In this document: in pieces, positions 44,263 to 52,662 of the stretch
Layout: the number at the start of each line of letters is the position of its first letter
How positions within the stretch are numbered: position 1 is the first letter of the stretch
Source of the DNA: Chryseobacterium aahli
GTDB lineage: Bacteria > Bacteroidota > Bacteroidia > Flavobacteriales > Weeksellaceae
Assembly (NCBI RefSeq): GCF_022699665.1
Contig: NZ_JALDNB010000014.1
Location: forward strand, 62,001 to 126,000
DNA: 64,000 bases
Direction: 5' to 3'
Notes under the pieces: generated by a model
Seen by the model: only the letters and a program-made list of their open reading frames with translations
Database searches by the model: none
Told to the model about the DNA's origin: nothing
Translations under genes and position numbers: made by a program

Positions 44263-44952
44263 ATGAAATTTAATAAAACATATATAGGAGCATTTTTCTT
44301 ATCATCAGCATTATTGCTTACAAGCTGTGAGGCTGTACAGAATTCTAATCACCAGCAAAGAGGTACCGCAGTAGGTGTTGCTTCCGGAGCTGTTATCGGT
44401 GGTGTTCTTGGGAACAATGTAGGTAAAGGTAAAAACGCAGCATTAGGTGCTGTTCTTGGAGGTATTATCGGTGGTGTTGCAGGTAATGTTATCGGTAATA
44501 AAATGGATAAGCAGGCTAAAGACATTAAAGAAACTTTACCTGGTGCTGAAGTAGAAAGAGTAGGTGACGGTATTAAAATCACGATGAATGAAAGCATTGT
44601 TACTTTCGCATTTGATTCTTCTGATCTTACATCATTAGCAAAAACAAACTTAGATAAGTTAACTCAGGTTTTAGTAAATAACCCTGACACAAACATCAAT
44701 ATTTACGGTCACACAGACAGTAAAGGTGCTGATGATTACAATCAAAAGCTTTCTGAAAGAAGAGCTAATTCTGTGAGATCTTATTTGATGTCAAAAGGAA
44801 TTTCTTCAAACAGACTTTTCGCTTTAGGTGAAGGTGAAGCAATGCCGGTAGCATCAAATGATACAGACGCTGGTAGAGCTAAAAACAGAAGAGTAGAGTT
44901 TGCGATTACGGCAAACGAAAAAATGATTAATGACGCTAAGCAAGGGCAATAA
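44263..44952 (+). CDS. OmpA-family lipoprotein with glycine-zipper
   Basis: A 229-residue lipoprotein: lipobox LLTSC22. It then has a Gly-rich zipper of about 45 residues (GVASGAVIGGVLGNNVGKGK and a repeat of it), which may insert into the membrane, and a C-terminal OmpA peptidoglycan-binding domain (FAFDSSDL ... NIYGHTDSKGADDYNQKLSERRANSV). It ties the outer membrane to peptidoglycan. A terminator follows. Confidence 0.9.
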   Translation: MKFNKTYIGAFFLSSALLLTSCEAVQNSNHQQRGTAVGVASGAVIGGVLGNNVGKGKNAALGAVLGGIIGGVAGNVIGNKMDKQAKDIKETLPGAEVERVGDGIKITMNESIVTFAFDSSDLTSLAKTNLDKLTQVLVNNPDTNINIYGHTDSKGADDYNQKLSERRANSVRSYLMSKGISSNRLFALGEGEAMPVASNDTDAGRAKNRRVEFAITANEKMINDAKQGQ

Positions 44953-44981
44953 TCGTTAACATATAAATATTATCATAAAAG

Positions 44982-45003
44982 ACCGCCTTGGCGGTTTTTT
45001 TTG
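44982..45003 (+). terminator. Terminator of the lipocalin-OmpA operon
   Basis: ACCGCC pairs with GGCGGT around TT (44982-44995), followed by eight T. Confidence 0.88.
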
Positions 45004-45040
45004 TATTTTTAAACGGCATTTTTTTTTGGTTTAAAATCAC

Positions 45041-45048
45041 TATTTTTG
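45041..45048 (+). promoter_or_regulatory. -7 element of the decaprenyl-phosphoribose operon
   Basis: TATTTTTG matches TAnnTTTG, 17 bases before the UbiA-type ATG. The nearest TTTG box upstream is only 12 bases away, so a standard -33 is missing. Confidence 0.5.
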
Positions 45049-45065
45049 CAAACGAAATTACATAA

Positions 45066-45950
45066 ATGAAAAAATATTTAAAACTGCTTCGTGTAGAGCA
45101 ATGGGTGAAAAATCTATTTGTTTTTGTGCCCTTGTTTTTTTCGGGAAGTATTCAGAATGTAGACCTGCTTACAAAAAGTATCTTTGCATTTGTCATTTTC
45201 TCTCTGGCGGCGAGTGTTGTTTACATCCTGAATGACTACAACGATATTGAAGCAGATCGACAACATCCGGAAAAAAGAAGACGACCTCTCGCAAGCGGTG
45301 CGATCTCAAAAAGAAAAGCACTGACTATCCTTACAGGTTTGATTATTTTGGATATCGCTTTGATATTCTTTGCACAATTTAATTTCCATGAAAGTTTGTG
45401 GAAGTTTGCAGCCATTATCGGGATTTATTTTGTAATGAATCTTGCCTATACATTTAAACTGAAGCATGTTCCGATTATTGATATTTTCATCATTGCCACA
45501 GGATTTGTACTAAGAGTTCAGGCGGGCGGATACATCACCGGAATTTTTATTTCTCAGTGGGCAACTTTATTGACTTTCGTTTTAGCGTTGGTTCTAGCAA
45601 TCGGAAAAAGACGTGGCGAGCTGATTAATGCTCAGGTTTCCGGAAAAACTAGAAGAGCGCTTGATGGTTACAATGTACAGTTTGCAGATATTGCACTTTC
45701 CATTTCGGTAACATTGGCGATTGTTTGTTATCTGATGTTTACATTATCTCCAGAAATTCAGCTTAAATTACATAAAGCCGTATTTTACACAGTAATTTTT
45801 GTTGTTTTCGCTTTTCTAAGATATTTACAACAAACTTTGGTCTACAACAGGACCGAATCTCCTACAAAAATTGTTTACAGAGACAGATATATTCAGGTTA
45901 CATTATTATTATGGGTTGCCGCATTTTTAATTCTAATTTATTTTAAATAA
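45066..45950 (+). CDS. Decaprenyl-phosphate phosphoribosyltransferase-like UbiA-family enzyme
   Basis: A 294-residue membrane protein of the UbiA prenyltransferase superfamily, with about 8 membrane spans. First acidic motif NDYNDIEADRQHPEK (about residue 58), second DIF IIATGFVLRV region. The N-terminus RVEQWVKNLFVFVPLFFSG is the hallmark of the decaprenyl-phosphate 5-phosphoribosyltransferase branch (mycobacterial Rv3806c). It transfers 5-phosphoribose from PRPP to a polyprenyl phosphate. The genes that follow code for the matching later steps, which supports the specific call. Confidence 0.85.
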   Translation: MKKYLKLLRVEQWVKNLFVFVPLFFSGSIQNVDLLTKSIFAFVIFSLAASVVYILNDYNDIEADRQHPEKRRRPLASGAISKRKALTILTGLIILDIALIFFAQFNFHESLWKFAAIIGIYFVMNLAYTFKLKHVPIIDIFIIATGFVLRVQAGGYITGIFISQWATLLTFVLALVLAIGKRRGELINAQVSGKTRRALDGYNVQFADIALSISVTLAIVCYLMFTLSPEIQLKLHKAVFYTVIFVVFAFLRYLQQTLVYNRTESPTKIVYRDRYIQVTLLLWVAAFLILIYFK

Positions 45951-46035
45951 TGAAATTGCGCAGACTAAATAGTATAAACAATAATGAAAAATTTATGGTG
46001 ATTGCATCTGAAACCAAAAAAAAAATTAATCACAG

Positions 46036-47352
46036 ATGAAACCAAATTTCACACAAAAAGTTACAAATTGGGGCAACTTTCCAATCGTGGAAAAAGAAAT
46101 GAGGTCTGAAGACAGCTTCGAAAAAATAAAAGAATTTGTACTTAATCACAATGAAGTTATTGCAAGAGGAAATGGCAGATGCTATGGTGACGCTTCTTTG
46201 GGCGAAAACATTTTCTCTACCAAAAAATTAAATAAATTTATCAACTTCGACCGTCTCAACGGAATTATCGAATGCGAATCCGGAGTTTTACTTTCCGAGG
46301 TTTTAGAAATTTCTGTGCCGCAGGGTTATTTTTTATACGTAACTCCGGGAACAAAATTTATTTCTGTAGGTGGCGCAATTGCGTCAGACGTTCATGGTAA
46401 AAATCATCATGCCGAAGGATGTTTTTCAGAATATGTTACCGAATTTAAATTAATGACCGAAAATGGTGATATTATCATCTGTTCACGAGAAGAAAATTCA
46501 GATAGATTTTGGGCAACCATCGGCGGAATGGGGCTCACCGGAATTATTCTTTCAGCAAAATTTAAGCTTAAAAATATTGAGACCGCTTACATTCGTCAGG
46601 AAAGCATCAAAGCAGAAAATTTAGATGAAATATTCAGACTTTTTGAAGAAAGTGAAAGCTGGACATATACAGTTGCTTGGATCGATTGTCTTCAGAAAGG
46701 GAAAAATATAGGAAGAAGTATTCTGATGCGCGGCGAACACGCCTTCAGACATGAACTGACAGGAAATGATGCTAAAAATCCTTTAGTTTTAAAGAAGAAA
46801 TTCTCTCCGACAGTACCTTTTTATTTTCCGAATTTTGTCTTAAATGCTTTGACGGTGAAGATTTTTAATTTTCTTTATTATAAAAAGCAATCTAAAAAAG
46901 AGTTGAAGAATTTTATCGATTACGAAACATTTTTCTACCCTTTGGATGCCGTAACCGATTGGAATAAAATCTACGGAAAGTCAGGATTTATCCAATATCA
47001 AATGGTGATCCCAAAAGAAACGGGAAAAGAAGGAATGAAAAAAATCCTTGAAACCATTGCCAATAGCGGAAACGGTTCTTTCTTGGCGGTTTTAAAGCTT
47101 TTTGGAGAAAATAATCCTGAAGCATACAATTCTTTCCCGACCGAAGGCTATACTTTAGCTTTGGATTTTAAAGTGAATTCAAAACTGAAAAAATTGGTTG
47201 ATCAGTTAGATCAGATCGTTCAGGAGTTTGGCGGAAGAATTTATTTAACGAAAGACAGTATGAGCAGATCTTCCCTTACAGATTATCTGAAAAATGTCAA
47301 CAGTTCAAAATTTGTGTCTTTACAGCACAAAAGAATTTTAAATAATAAGTAG
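46036..47352 (+). CDS. DprE1-like FAD-binding oxidoreductase
   Basis: A 438-residue protein with an N-terminal FAD_binding_4 (PCMH) domain: VIARGNGRCYGDASLG and the VTPGTKFISVGGAIASDVHGKNHH stretch in which the His side chain sits near flavin, then GGMGLTGII. DprE1 oxidises the 2-hydroxyl of decaprenylphosphoryl-D-ribose to the keto form. Mycobacterial DprE1 carries Cys387, the target of benzothiazinone drugs; the equivalent position cannot be fixed here without alignment. Stop and next start are 2 bases apart. Confidence 0.85.
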   Translation: MKPNFTQKVTNWGNFPIVEKEMRSEDSFEKIKEFVLNHNEVIARGNGRCYGDASLGENIFSTKKLNKFINFDRLNGIIECESGVLLSEVLEISVPQGYFLYVTPGTKFISVGGAIASDVHGKNHHAEGCFSEYVTEFKLMTENGDIIICSREENSDRFWATIGGMGLTGIILSAKFKLKNIETAYIRQESIKAENLDEIFRLFEESESWTYTVAWIDCLQKGKNIGRSILMRGEHAFRHELTGNDAKNPLVLKKKFSPTVPFYFPNFVLNALTVKIFNFLYYKKQSKKELKNFIDYETFFYPLDAVTDWNKIYGKSGFIQYQMVIPKETGKEGMKKILETIANSGNGSFLAVLKLFGENNPEAYNSFPTEGYTLALDFKVNSKLKKLVDQLDQIVQEFGGRIYLTKDSMSRSSLTDYLKNVNSSKFVSLQHKRILNNK

Positions 47353-47353
47353 A

Positions 47354-48079
47354 ATGATAGTTCTTGGAAGTACATCGGAAGTAGCGCAGGCATTTGTAGA
47401 AAAGGCTTTGCAGGAAGGCGAAAAGTTTGAACGGATTTATCTTTTTACCTCAAATAGAGAAACCACAGAGAGATTTGCAAGGCATATTGATGTTAAATTT
47501 TTGCAACAATCGGAAATTATCGAATTAGATTTAACGAAAGCAATCAATTATTCTGAGTTTGACCAAATCAACTCCAGTCTGCTTTTTTGTGCAACGGGTT
47601 ATTTGGGAGAAGGTACAGAAGAAGGCTTGTACGACAATAAAAATACAGAGAGAATTATAGATATCAATTACTCAAAATTAGTTCCGGTAATGAATTATTT
47701 TGCTCAGAAATTTGAAAGCAGAAGATCGGGAACTATCATCGGACTATCATCGGTTGCGGGTGACAGAGGAAGACAGAGTAATTTTATCTATGGAAGTGCA
47801 AAAGCAGCATTCACAGCTTATTTAAGTGGTTTGAGAAATTATCTTTTTGATAAAAAGGTACATGTAATGACCGTAAAGCCAGGATTTATGGCAACAAAAA
47901 TGACAGAAGGCTTACCTTTGAATCCGAAATTAACGGCAACACCGAAGCAGGCGGCAGAGTGTATTTATAAAGCATTCAAAAAACAAAAAAACGTGGCATA
48001 CGTTTTACCGATTTGGGGCGTTATTATGTTAATCATTAGAAATATTCCTGAATTTATTTTTAAGAAATTAAAACTTTAA
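47354..48079 (+). CDS. DprE2-like short-chain dehydrogenase
   Basis: A 241-residue SDR-fold enzyme. NAD(P) loop is reduced to VLGSTSEVAQAFVEKAL; LLFCATGYLGEG, the serine of IGLSSVAGDRGRQSNF and the YGSAKAAF Tyr/Lys pair follow, then VMTVKPGFMATKMTEGL. DprE2 reduces the 2-keto intermediate to decaprenylphosphoryl-D-arabinose, using NADH. It directly follows the DprE1-like gene, as in mycobacteria. Confidence 0.85.
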   Translation: MIVLGSTSEVAQAFVEKALQEGEKFERIYLFTSNRETTERFARHIDVKFLQQSEIIELDLTKAINYSEFDQINSSLLFCATGYLGEGTEEGLYDNKNTERIIDINYSKLVPVMNYFAQKFESRRSGTIIGLSSVAGDRGRQSNFIYGSAKAAFTAYLSGLRNYLFDKKVHVMTVKPGFMATKMTEGLPLNPKLTATPKQAAECIYKAFKKQKNVAYVLPIWGVIMLIIRNIPEFIFKKLKL

Positions 48080-48085
48080 TTGAGT

Positions 48086-48673
48086 ATGAAAAAATTGTAT
48101 TGCTTTGATTTTGACGGCACTTTGACTTATAAGGATACGATGTTTTTGTATCTTAAATTTTATAATCTATCAAAATTTCGGGTACAGTTTGTAAAACATA
48201 TTCCGCTTTTTATTTTATTAAAATTAAAATTGGCTGAGACTGAAAAAGTAAAGAAAAGCTTTATCGGTTCTATTTTAAAAGGTCAGCTTCAGACTAAAAT
48301 CGAAGAAAAATCTAAACAGTTTTTTGAAGAAAACTATCCGAAAATAGTAAGAGAAAATGCCTTAGATTTCATTGAAAATATTGACCGAGAAAATACCGAA
48401 AGCCTTATGGTGACTGCTTCCCTGGATATATGGACTAAACCATTTGCTGAAAAATTGCAGATGAATCTTGTTTCCACAAAAGCAGAGTTTAAAAATGGAG
48501 TTTTCACCGGAAATTTTGTAGGTAAAAACTGCAATGGAAAAGAGAAATTAGAAAGAATTAAGAAAGAAATTTCAGACGATAAATACGATAAAATCATAGC
48601 TTTTGGAGATACCTCAGGTGATAAGCCAATGCTGAAATGGGCGAATGAGGGACATTACCAATTTTTTCACTAA
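48086..48673 (+). CDS. HAD-IB-family phosphatase, probable phospho-DPR phosphatase
   Basis: About 195 residues with the HAD motifs CFDFDGTLTYKDT (nucleophile and acid Asp at residues 6 and 8 of the ATG start), VTASLD (motif II), a central Lys and AFGDTSGDKPML (motif IV). Membership of subfamily IB is suggested by the helical cap. In the mycobacterial route a phosphatase must remove the 5-phosphate from decaprenylphosphoryl-5-phosphoribose; this gene occupies that place. ATG at 48086 is preferred to TTG at 48080. Confidence 0.78.
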   Translation: MKKLYCFDFDGTLTYKDTMFLYLKFYNLSKFRVQFVKHIPLFILLKLKLAETEKVKKSFIGSILKGQLQTKIEEKSKQFFEENYPKIVRENALDFIENIDRENTESLMVTASLDIWTKPFAEKLQMNLVSTKAEFKNGVFTGNFVGKNCNGKEKLERIKKEISDDKYDKIIAFGDTSGDKPMLKWANEGHYQFFH

Positions 48674-48697
48674 TTTTGAAAGGTTAATAAAAATAAA

Positions 48698-49156
48698 ATG
48701 AATAAGTTGCTAATTGTATGTTTTGCATTCATCATGAGTTGTACAAGCACGACTGCACAAAAATCTGACGGTATGCAAACTAAAGGAGAAATTCTCGCTT
48801 CCGAAACTCAAGGTGGAGCAGAGCAGGCTGGTTTTACAATCATCAAAGATCAACAGCAACTCGAAAAAGAGATCACGGAAAACTTTGCCGCTTCAGGTAT
48901 GGAGCCAGTCATGCAAATTCCTGTTTTTCCTAAAGATCAAAAAGTTGTTTTGTACAATTTAGGAACTTTCAATTCTGGAGATCACAAGGTTTCAACAATT
49001 AAAAGTATTTCTGTGAAGAATAATATTTTATACGTAGAAGTTCCGGAATATCAATCGGGCGGTATGGCAATTCAGGTAATGTCAAACCCTTGGTTTATAT
49101 TTTCTGTTCCTTCAAATTATCAGTTCAATTCAGTAGAATTAAAATATTCAAAATAA
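48698..49156 (+). CDS. PrcB-like lipoprotein
   Basis: A 152-residue lipoprotein, with signal peptide FAFIMSC15. The C-terminal 85 residues (VVLYNLGTFNSGDHKVSTIKSISV, ILYVEVPEYQ, NPWFIFSVPS) have the layout of PrcB_C domains, found next to a Treponema protease. The match is from pattern only. It lies 24 bases after the HAD gene and 3 bases before a cysteine desulfurase. Confidence 0.55.
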   Translation: MNKLLIVCFAFIMSCTSTTAQKSDGMQTKGEILASETQGGAEQAGFTIIKDQQQLEKEITENFAASGMEPVMQIPVFPKDQKVVLYNLGTFNSGDHKVSTIKSISVKNNILYVEVPEYQSGGMAIQVMSNPWFIFSVPSNYQFNSVELKYSK

Positions 49157-49159
49157 AAA

Positions 49160-50335
49160 ATGAATAAAATATATTTAGATAACGCTGCCACTACGCCGCT
49201 TTCAGAAGAAGTTATTGATGCCATGGTAGAAACCATGAAAATGAATTTTGGGAATCCGTCTTCTACACATAGTTTCGGACAGGATGCTAAGATTTTAATT
49301 GAAAATGTAAGAAGGCAGGTTGCAGAATATCTTCACGTGAGTCCGGCAGAGATTATTTTTACGTCTTGCGGAACAGAATCCAACAATATGATTATCAAGT
49401 CAAGTGTTTCACATTTGGGCGTTGAAAGAATCATCAGTTCGCCTTTGGAGCATAAATGTGTTTCTGAGAGTATTTTAGATATGAAAAACAGGAAGGGTGT
49501 TGAGGTTGCTTACATTCGTCCTAATGAAAAGGGAGATATTGATTTAAATAAGCTTGAAGAATTGCTGAAAGCTTCTGATAAAAAGACTTTGGTAAGTTTG
49601 ATGCATGCCAATAACGAAATCGGAAACATTGTCGATATTAAAAAGATTGCAGAATTGTGTAAAGCAAATAATGCCTTATTTCATTCTGATACGGTGCAGA
49701 CGATGGCTCACATGAATTTAGATTTGTCTGATATTCCTGTTGATTTTGCTTCTTGCAGCGCCCATAAATTTCACGGTCCGAAAGGAATTGGTTTTGCTTT
49801 TATCAGAAAATCAAGCGGATTAAAAGGAATCATTACGGGAGGTCCTCAAGAAAGAAGTTTGAGAGCAGGTACAGAAAATGTGAGTGGTATTGCAGGTTTA
49901 GGAAAAGCTTTAGAGCTTTCACTTAAAAATATGGATGGATACACACTACACATGCAGAATATTAAAAAATATACGATCGATAGAGTTTCTGAAGCGATTC
50001 CGGGAATTAAATTTAACGGAAGAAGTTCGGAAGCTGAAAACAGTTTGTATACCGTTGTAAGCCTTTTGTTGCCATATAAAAATCCTTTAATCGGGTTGCA
50101 GTTGGATATGAAGGGAATTGCTGTTTCTCAGGGTAGCGCATGCTCTTCTGGAGCTTCAAAACCTTCAATGGTGATGATGATGGTGCTTTCTGAGGATGAA
50201 ATGGATGAATGTACACCTTTGCGTGTATCATTTAGTCACATGACGACAAAAGAGGATATTGATACTTTTGTGGATGCTTTAGCAGAAATTTCGAAAGATT
50301 TAATCATAGAAAATACAAATGTTGAGCATAGATAA
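49160..50335 (+). CDS. Cysteine desulfurase (NifS/IscS-like)
   Basis: A 391-residue PLP enzyme. LDNAATTPLSEEVIDAM at the N-terminus; cofactor Lys in SCSAHKFHGPKGIGF (about residue 200); TRP-like AGTENVSG; active-site Cys in QGSACSSGASKPS (about 328). It turns cysteine into alanine and enzyme-bound persulfide for Fe-S cluster or thiol-group synthesis. No isc or suf partner is adjacent, so the role may be tRNA thiolation or cluster supply. Confidence 0.93.
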   Translation: MNKIYLDNAATTPLSEEVIDAMVETMKMNFGNPSSTHSFGQDAKILIENVRRQVAEYLHVSPAEIIFTSCGTESNNMIIKSSVSHLGVERIISSPLEHKCVSESILDMKNRKGVEVAYIRPNEKGDIDLNKLEELLKASDKKTLVSLMHANNEIGNIVDIKKIAELCKANNALFHSDTVQTMAHMNLDLSDIPVDFASCSAHKFHGPKGIGFAFIRKSSGLKGIITGGPQERSLRAGTENVSGIAGLGKALELSLKNMDGYTLHMQNIKKYTIDRVSEAIPGIKFNGRSSEAENSLYTVVSLLLPYKNPLIGLQLDMKGIAVSQGSACSSGASKPSMVMMMVLSEDEMDECTPLRVSFSHMTTKEDIDTFVDALAEISKDLIIENTNVEHR

Positions 50336-50405
50336 GCTATTCGCTTAAAAGTGGTAATTTTGATCTCAGAATTTAAATAGAATATTAATAATTAAAAATA
50401 AAAAA

Positions 50406-50723
50406 ATGGCTTTAGAAATTACGGACAGCTCGTTCCAAGAAACAGTTTTAAAATCTGATAAACCAGTATTGGTAGACTTTTGGGCAGTATGGTGCGGACC
50501 GTGCAGAACTTTGGGACCAATCATCGAAGAAGTGGCAGCAGATTTTGAAGGAAAGGCTGTCGTAGGAAAAGTAGATGTAGACAACAATCAGGAAATTTCT
50601 ATGCAGTACGGAATCAGAAATATCCCTACAGTTCTTATTTTTAAGAATGGTGAAGTAGTTGATAAATTGGTTGGTGTAACTCCAAAAGAGATCATCGCTG
50701 AGAAATTGAGCGCACACTTATAA
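50406..50723 (+). CDS. trxA: Thioredoxin
   Basis: A 105-residue thioredoxin with active site WCGPC (residues 31-35), preceded by PVLVDFWAVWCGPCRTLGP and followed by YGIRNIPTVLIFKNGE with the cis-Pro. A general cytosolic disulfide reductant. A terminator follows 20 bases later. Confidence 0.96.
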   Translation: MALEITDSSFQETVLKSDKPVLVDFWAVWCGPCRTLGPIIEEVAADFEGKAVVGKVDVDNNQEISMQYGIRNIPTVLIFKNGEVVDKLVGVTPKEIIAEKLSAHL

Positions 50724-50743
50724 AAAAAATCGCTTTGATAATG

Positions 50744-50775
50744 AATGCTTTCCGTGTCGGGGAGCATTTTTTTTG
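50744..50775 (+). terminator. Terminator of trxA
   Basis: AATGCTTTCC pairs with GGGGAGCATT (two G-T) around GTGTC (50744-50768), followed by T-run. Confidence 0.85.
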
Positions 50776-50784
50776 TCTAAATAC

Positions 50785-50814
50785 TTGCAGGTTTCCAGAA
50801 ATGTTGTATTTTTG
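50785..50814 (+). promoter_or_regulatory. Promoter of the tRNA-Asp array
   Basis: TTG (50785-50787), 19 bases, TATTTTTG (50807-50814), 42 bases upstream of the first tRNA. Good match to the Bacteroidota promoter. Confidence 0.75.
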
Positions 50815-50855
50815 CAACCACAATAACAGAGGGTACAAGCTTAGTTATTGTAAGA

Positions 50856-50929
50856 GATCCGGTAGTTCAGCTGGTTAGAATGCCGCCCTGTCACGGCGGA
50901 GGTCGCGGGTTCGAGTCCCGTCCGGATCG
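50856..50929 (+). tRNA. tRNA-Asp(GTC), copy 1
   Basis: 74 nt. Acceptor GATCCGG/CCGGATC with discriminator G; anticodon stem CCGCC/GGCGG with loop CTGTCAC gives GTC; T-arm GGGTTCGAGTCCC. No encoded CCA. Confidence 0.96.
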
Positions 50930-50966
50930 CAAAAAGTTTTTATTCAATTTACTTTTAAAAGAAATT

Positions 50967-51040
50967 GATCCGGTAGTTCAGCTGGTTAGAATGCCGCCCT
51001 GTCACGGCGGAGGTCGCGGGTTCGAGTCCCGTCCGGATCG
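50967..51040 (+). tRNA. tRNA-Asp(GTC), copy 2
   Basis: Identical to copy 1, separated from it by a 37-base spacer. Confidence 0.96.
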
Positions 51041-51074
51041 CAGAAAGTTTTTCTCAATTTACTTTAAAAAAATT

Positions 51075-51148
51075 GATCCGGTAGTTCAGCTGGTTAGAAT
51101 GCCGCCCTGTCACGGCGGAGGTCGCGGGTTCGAGTCCCGTCCGGATCG
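51075..51148 (+). tRNA. tRNA-Asp(GTC), copy 3
   Basis: Identical to copies 1 and 2, separated by a 34-base spacer. A terminator follows the array. Confidence 0.96.
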
Positions 51149-51171
51149 CAACTACTAAATCAAAGTAGTAC

Positions 51172-51208
51172 AAAAAGCTTTAAAACGTATGTTTTAAAGC
51201 TTTTTTTG
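51172..51208 (+). terminator. Terminator of the tRNA-Asp array
   Basis: AAAAAGCTTTAAAAC and its perfect complement GTTTTAAAGCTTTTT around GTAT (51172-51205), with a T-rich tail. Confidence 0.88.
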
Positions 51209-51250
51209 TTTTATAACTGTTCAAAAAGAGGCAAAAATGCACAATCTGAA

Positions 51251-51296
51251 AGTGACCTATTCAGTGACCTATCAACAATGGTTTAAAAAGGTCACT
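51251..51296. repeat. AGTGACCTAT repeats near the tRNA, possible integrase binding site
   Basis: AGTGACCTAT occurs at 51251-51260 and again at 51263-51272, and an inverted AGGTCACT at 51289-51296. Arrays of short direct and inverted repeats near a tyrosine-recombinase gene are typical of attachment regions. The role is inference. Confidence 0.35.
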
Positions 51297-51396
51297 GGAA
51301 ATTCAGAGAAACCCTGTTCATCAGGTAGTTCAGAAACTGAATATCTTATGATAAGTTTTTACTAAGGTTAATTTTAAATCTTAAAAGCTACACTAA

Positions 51397-52615
51397 ATCA
51401 ACAAAACATTTAATTTACTTTTCTATGCAAGAAAAACTAAGGTTAATGCATCAGGAGAAGTGCCAATTTATTTACGAATGAATTACTGAGATTAGTACAA
51501 AACGTACAATAAAGCCTTTGAAATGGAGTTCTGTTATACAAAAAGTTATAGGTTCCTCAGAAGAAAGCAAATCTCTTAATTTTTATTTAAAAACATTTGA
51601 GCAAAAAGTTTACAACACTTATCACAGCCTGATGAAGGACAGTGAGAATGTTACTTGTGAAGTTCTTAAAAATAGGTTATTGGGAAAAGACGAATTTAAT
51701 AGGACTTTAATTCCAATTTTTGTAGATCATAATGAAAGGATGGAGAGACTGATAGGAAAAGAATTTGCACTTGGAACTTTGGGAAGATATAAGACTTGCC
51801 TTAGTCATATCAAAGAATTTCTGAAATGGAAATTCAATCTGTCGGATATTGATATAAAAAAAATTGATTATACTTTTCTGAATGATTTTGAATTCTTTTT
51901 AAGAACTGAGAAATCTTGTAATAATAACTCGGCAGTAAAATATATTAAAAACTTTGGTAAAATTATTCGTAGTTGTCTTGCTAATGGTTGGATGGAAAGA
52001 AACCCTTTTCTTAATTATAACTCTAATTGTAATGAGGTAACTAGAGTGTTTTTAAATGAACAAGAATTAGAAAAAATGTTTAATAAAAATTTCAAAAATG
52101 AACGACTATCGCAGGTTAGATACATCTTTCTTTTTAGTTGTTTTTACAGGCTTAGCTTATATTGATACACAAAAACTGACACAGGATATTATTAATATTG
52201 GCTAGATGGTAATAAATGGATTTATACAATACGCCAGAAAACGAAAACGACATCTAATATACCATTACTTCCTAAAGCAGAAGAGATTATTAATAAATAT
52301 AGAAATCACCCTGTTTGTCTAAACAATGGAAGACTTCTTCCGGTATTGAGCAATCAGAAAATGAATGCTTATCTTAAAGAAATTGCTGATCTGTGTGGTA
52401 TAAATAAAGATCTCACTTATCATATTGCACGCCATACTTTCGCTGCTACAATAACTTTATCGAATGGAGTTCCAATAGAAAGTGTAAGTAAGATGTTAGG
52501 ACATAAAAATATTAAAACTACTCAACATTATGCAAAAATTCTTGATAAAAAAGTGAGTGAAGATATGTCAATATTAAGAAGCGTTCTCCAAGCAAAGGAA
52601 AAGCTAAAAGAATAA
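51397..52615 (+). pseudogene. Broken tyrosine recombinase (integrase)
   Basis: Three frames together make one Bacteroidota-type site-specific integrase of about 400 residues. An arm-binding domain (FYARKTKVNASGEVPIYLRM) precedes a shift near 51484; the core-binding domain reads on from 51518 (FALGTLGRYKTCLSHIKEFL); a T insertion near 52145 ends that frame at 52165; a third shift lies near 52200; the catalytic domain (HIARHTFAATI, LGHKNIKTTQHYAKIL) ends at 52615. The Arg of the first motif lies in the damaged part; the H-x-x-R, His and Tyr remain. The start codon is not intact (ATC). It is not functional. Confidence 0.85.
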
Positions 52616-52662
52616 TTTGATAATGAAAGGTTAATATAGATGCGGTTGGAATTCATACTTCA

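Noticed and set aside
50856-51148. CRISPR-like array of three direct repeats
   Set aside because: The repeats are complete tRNA genes with short spacers and no cas genes are near.
50880-51158. Open frame with three repeats of MPPCHGGGRGFESRPD
   Set aside because: This is the translation of the three tRNA-Asp genes, not a protein gene and not a CRISPR array.
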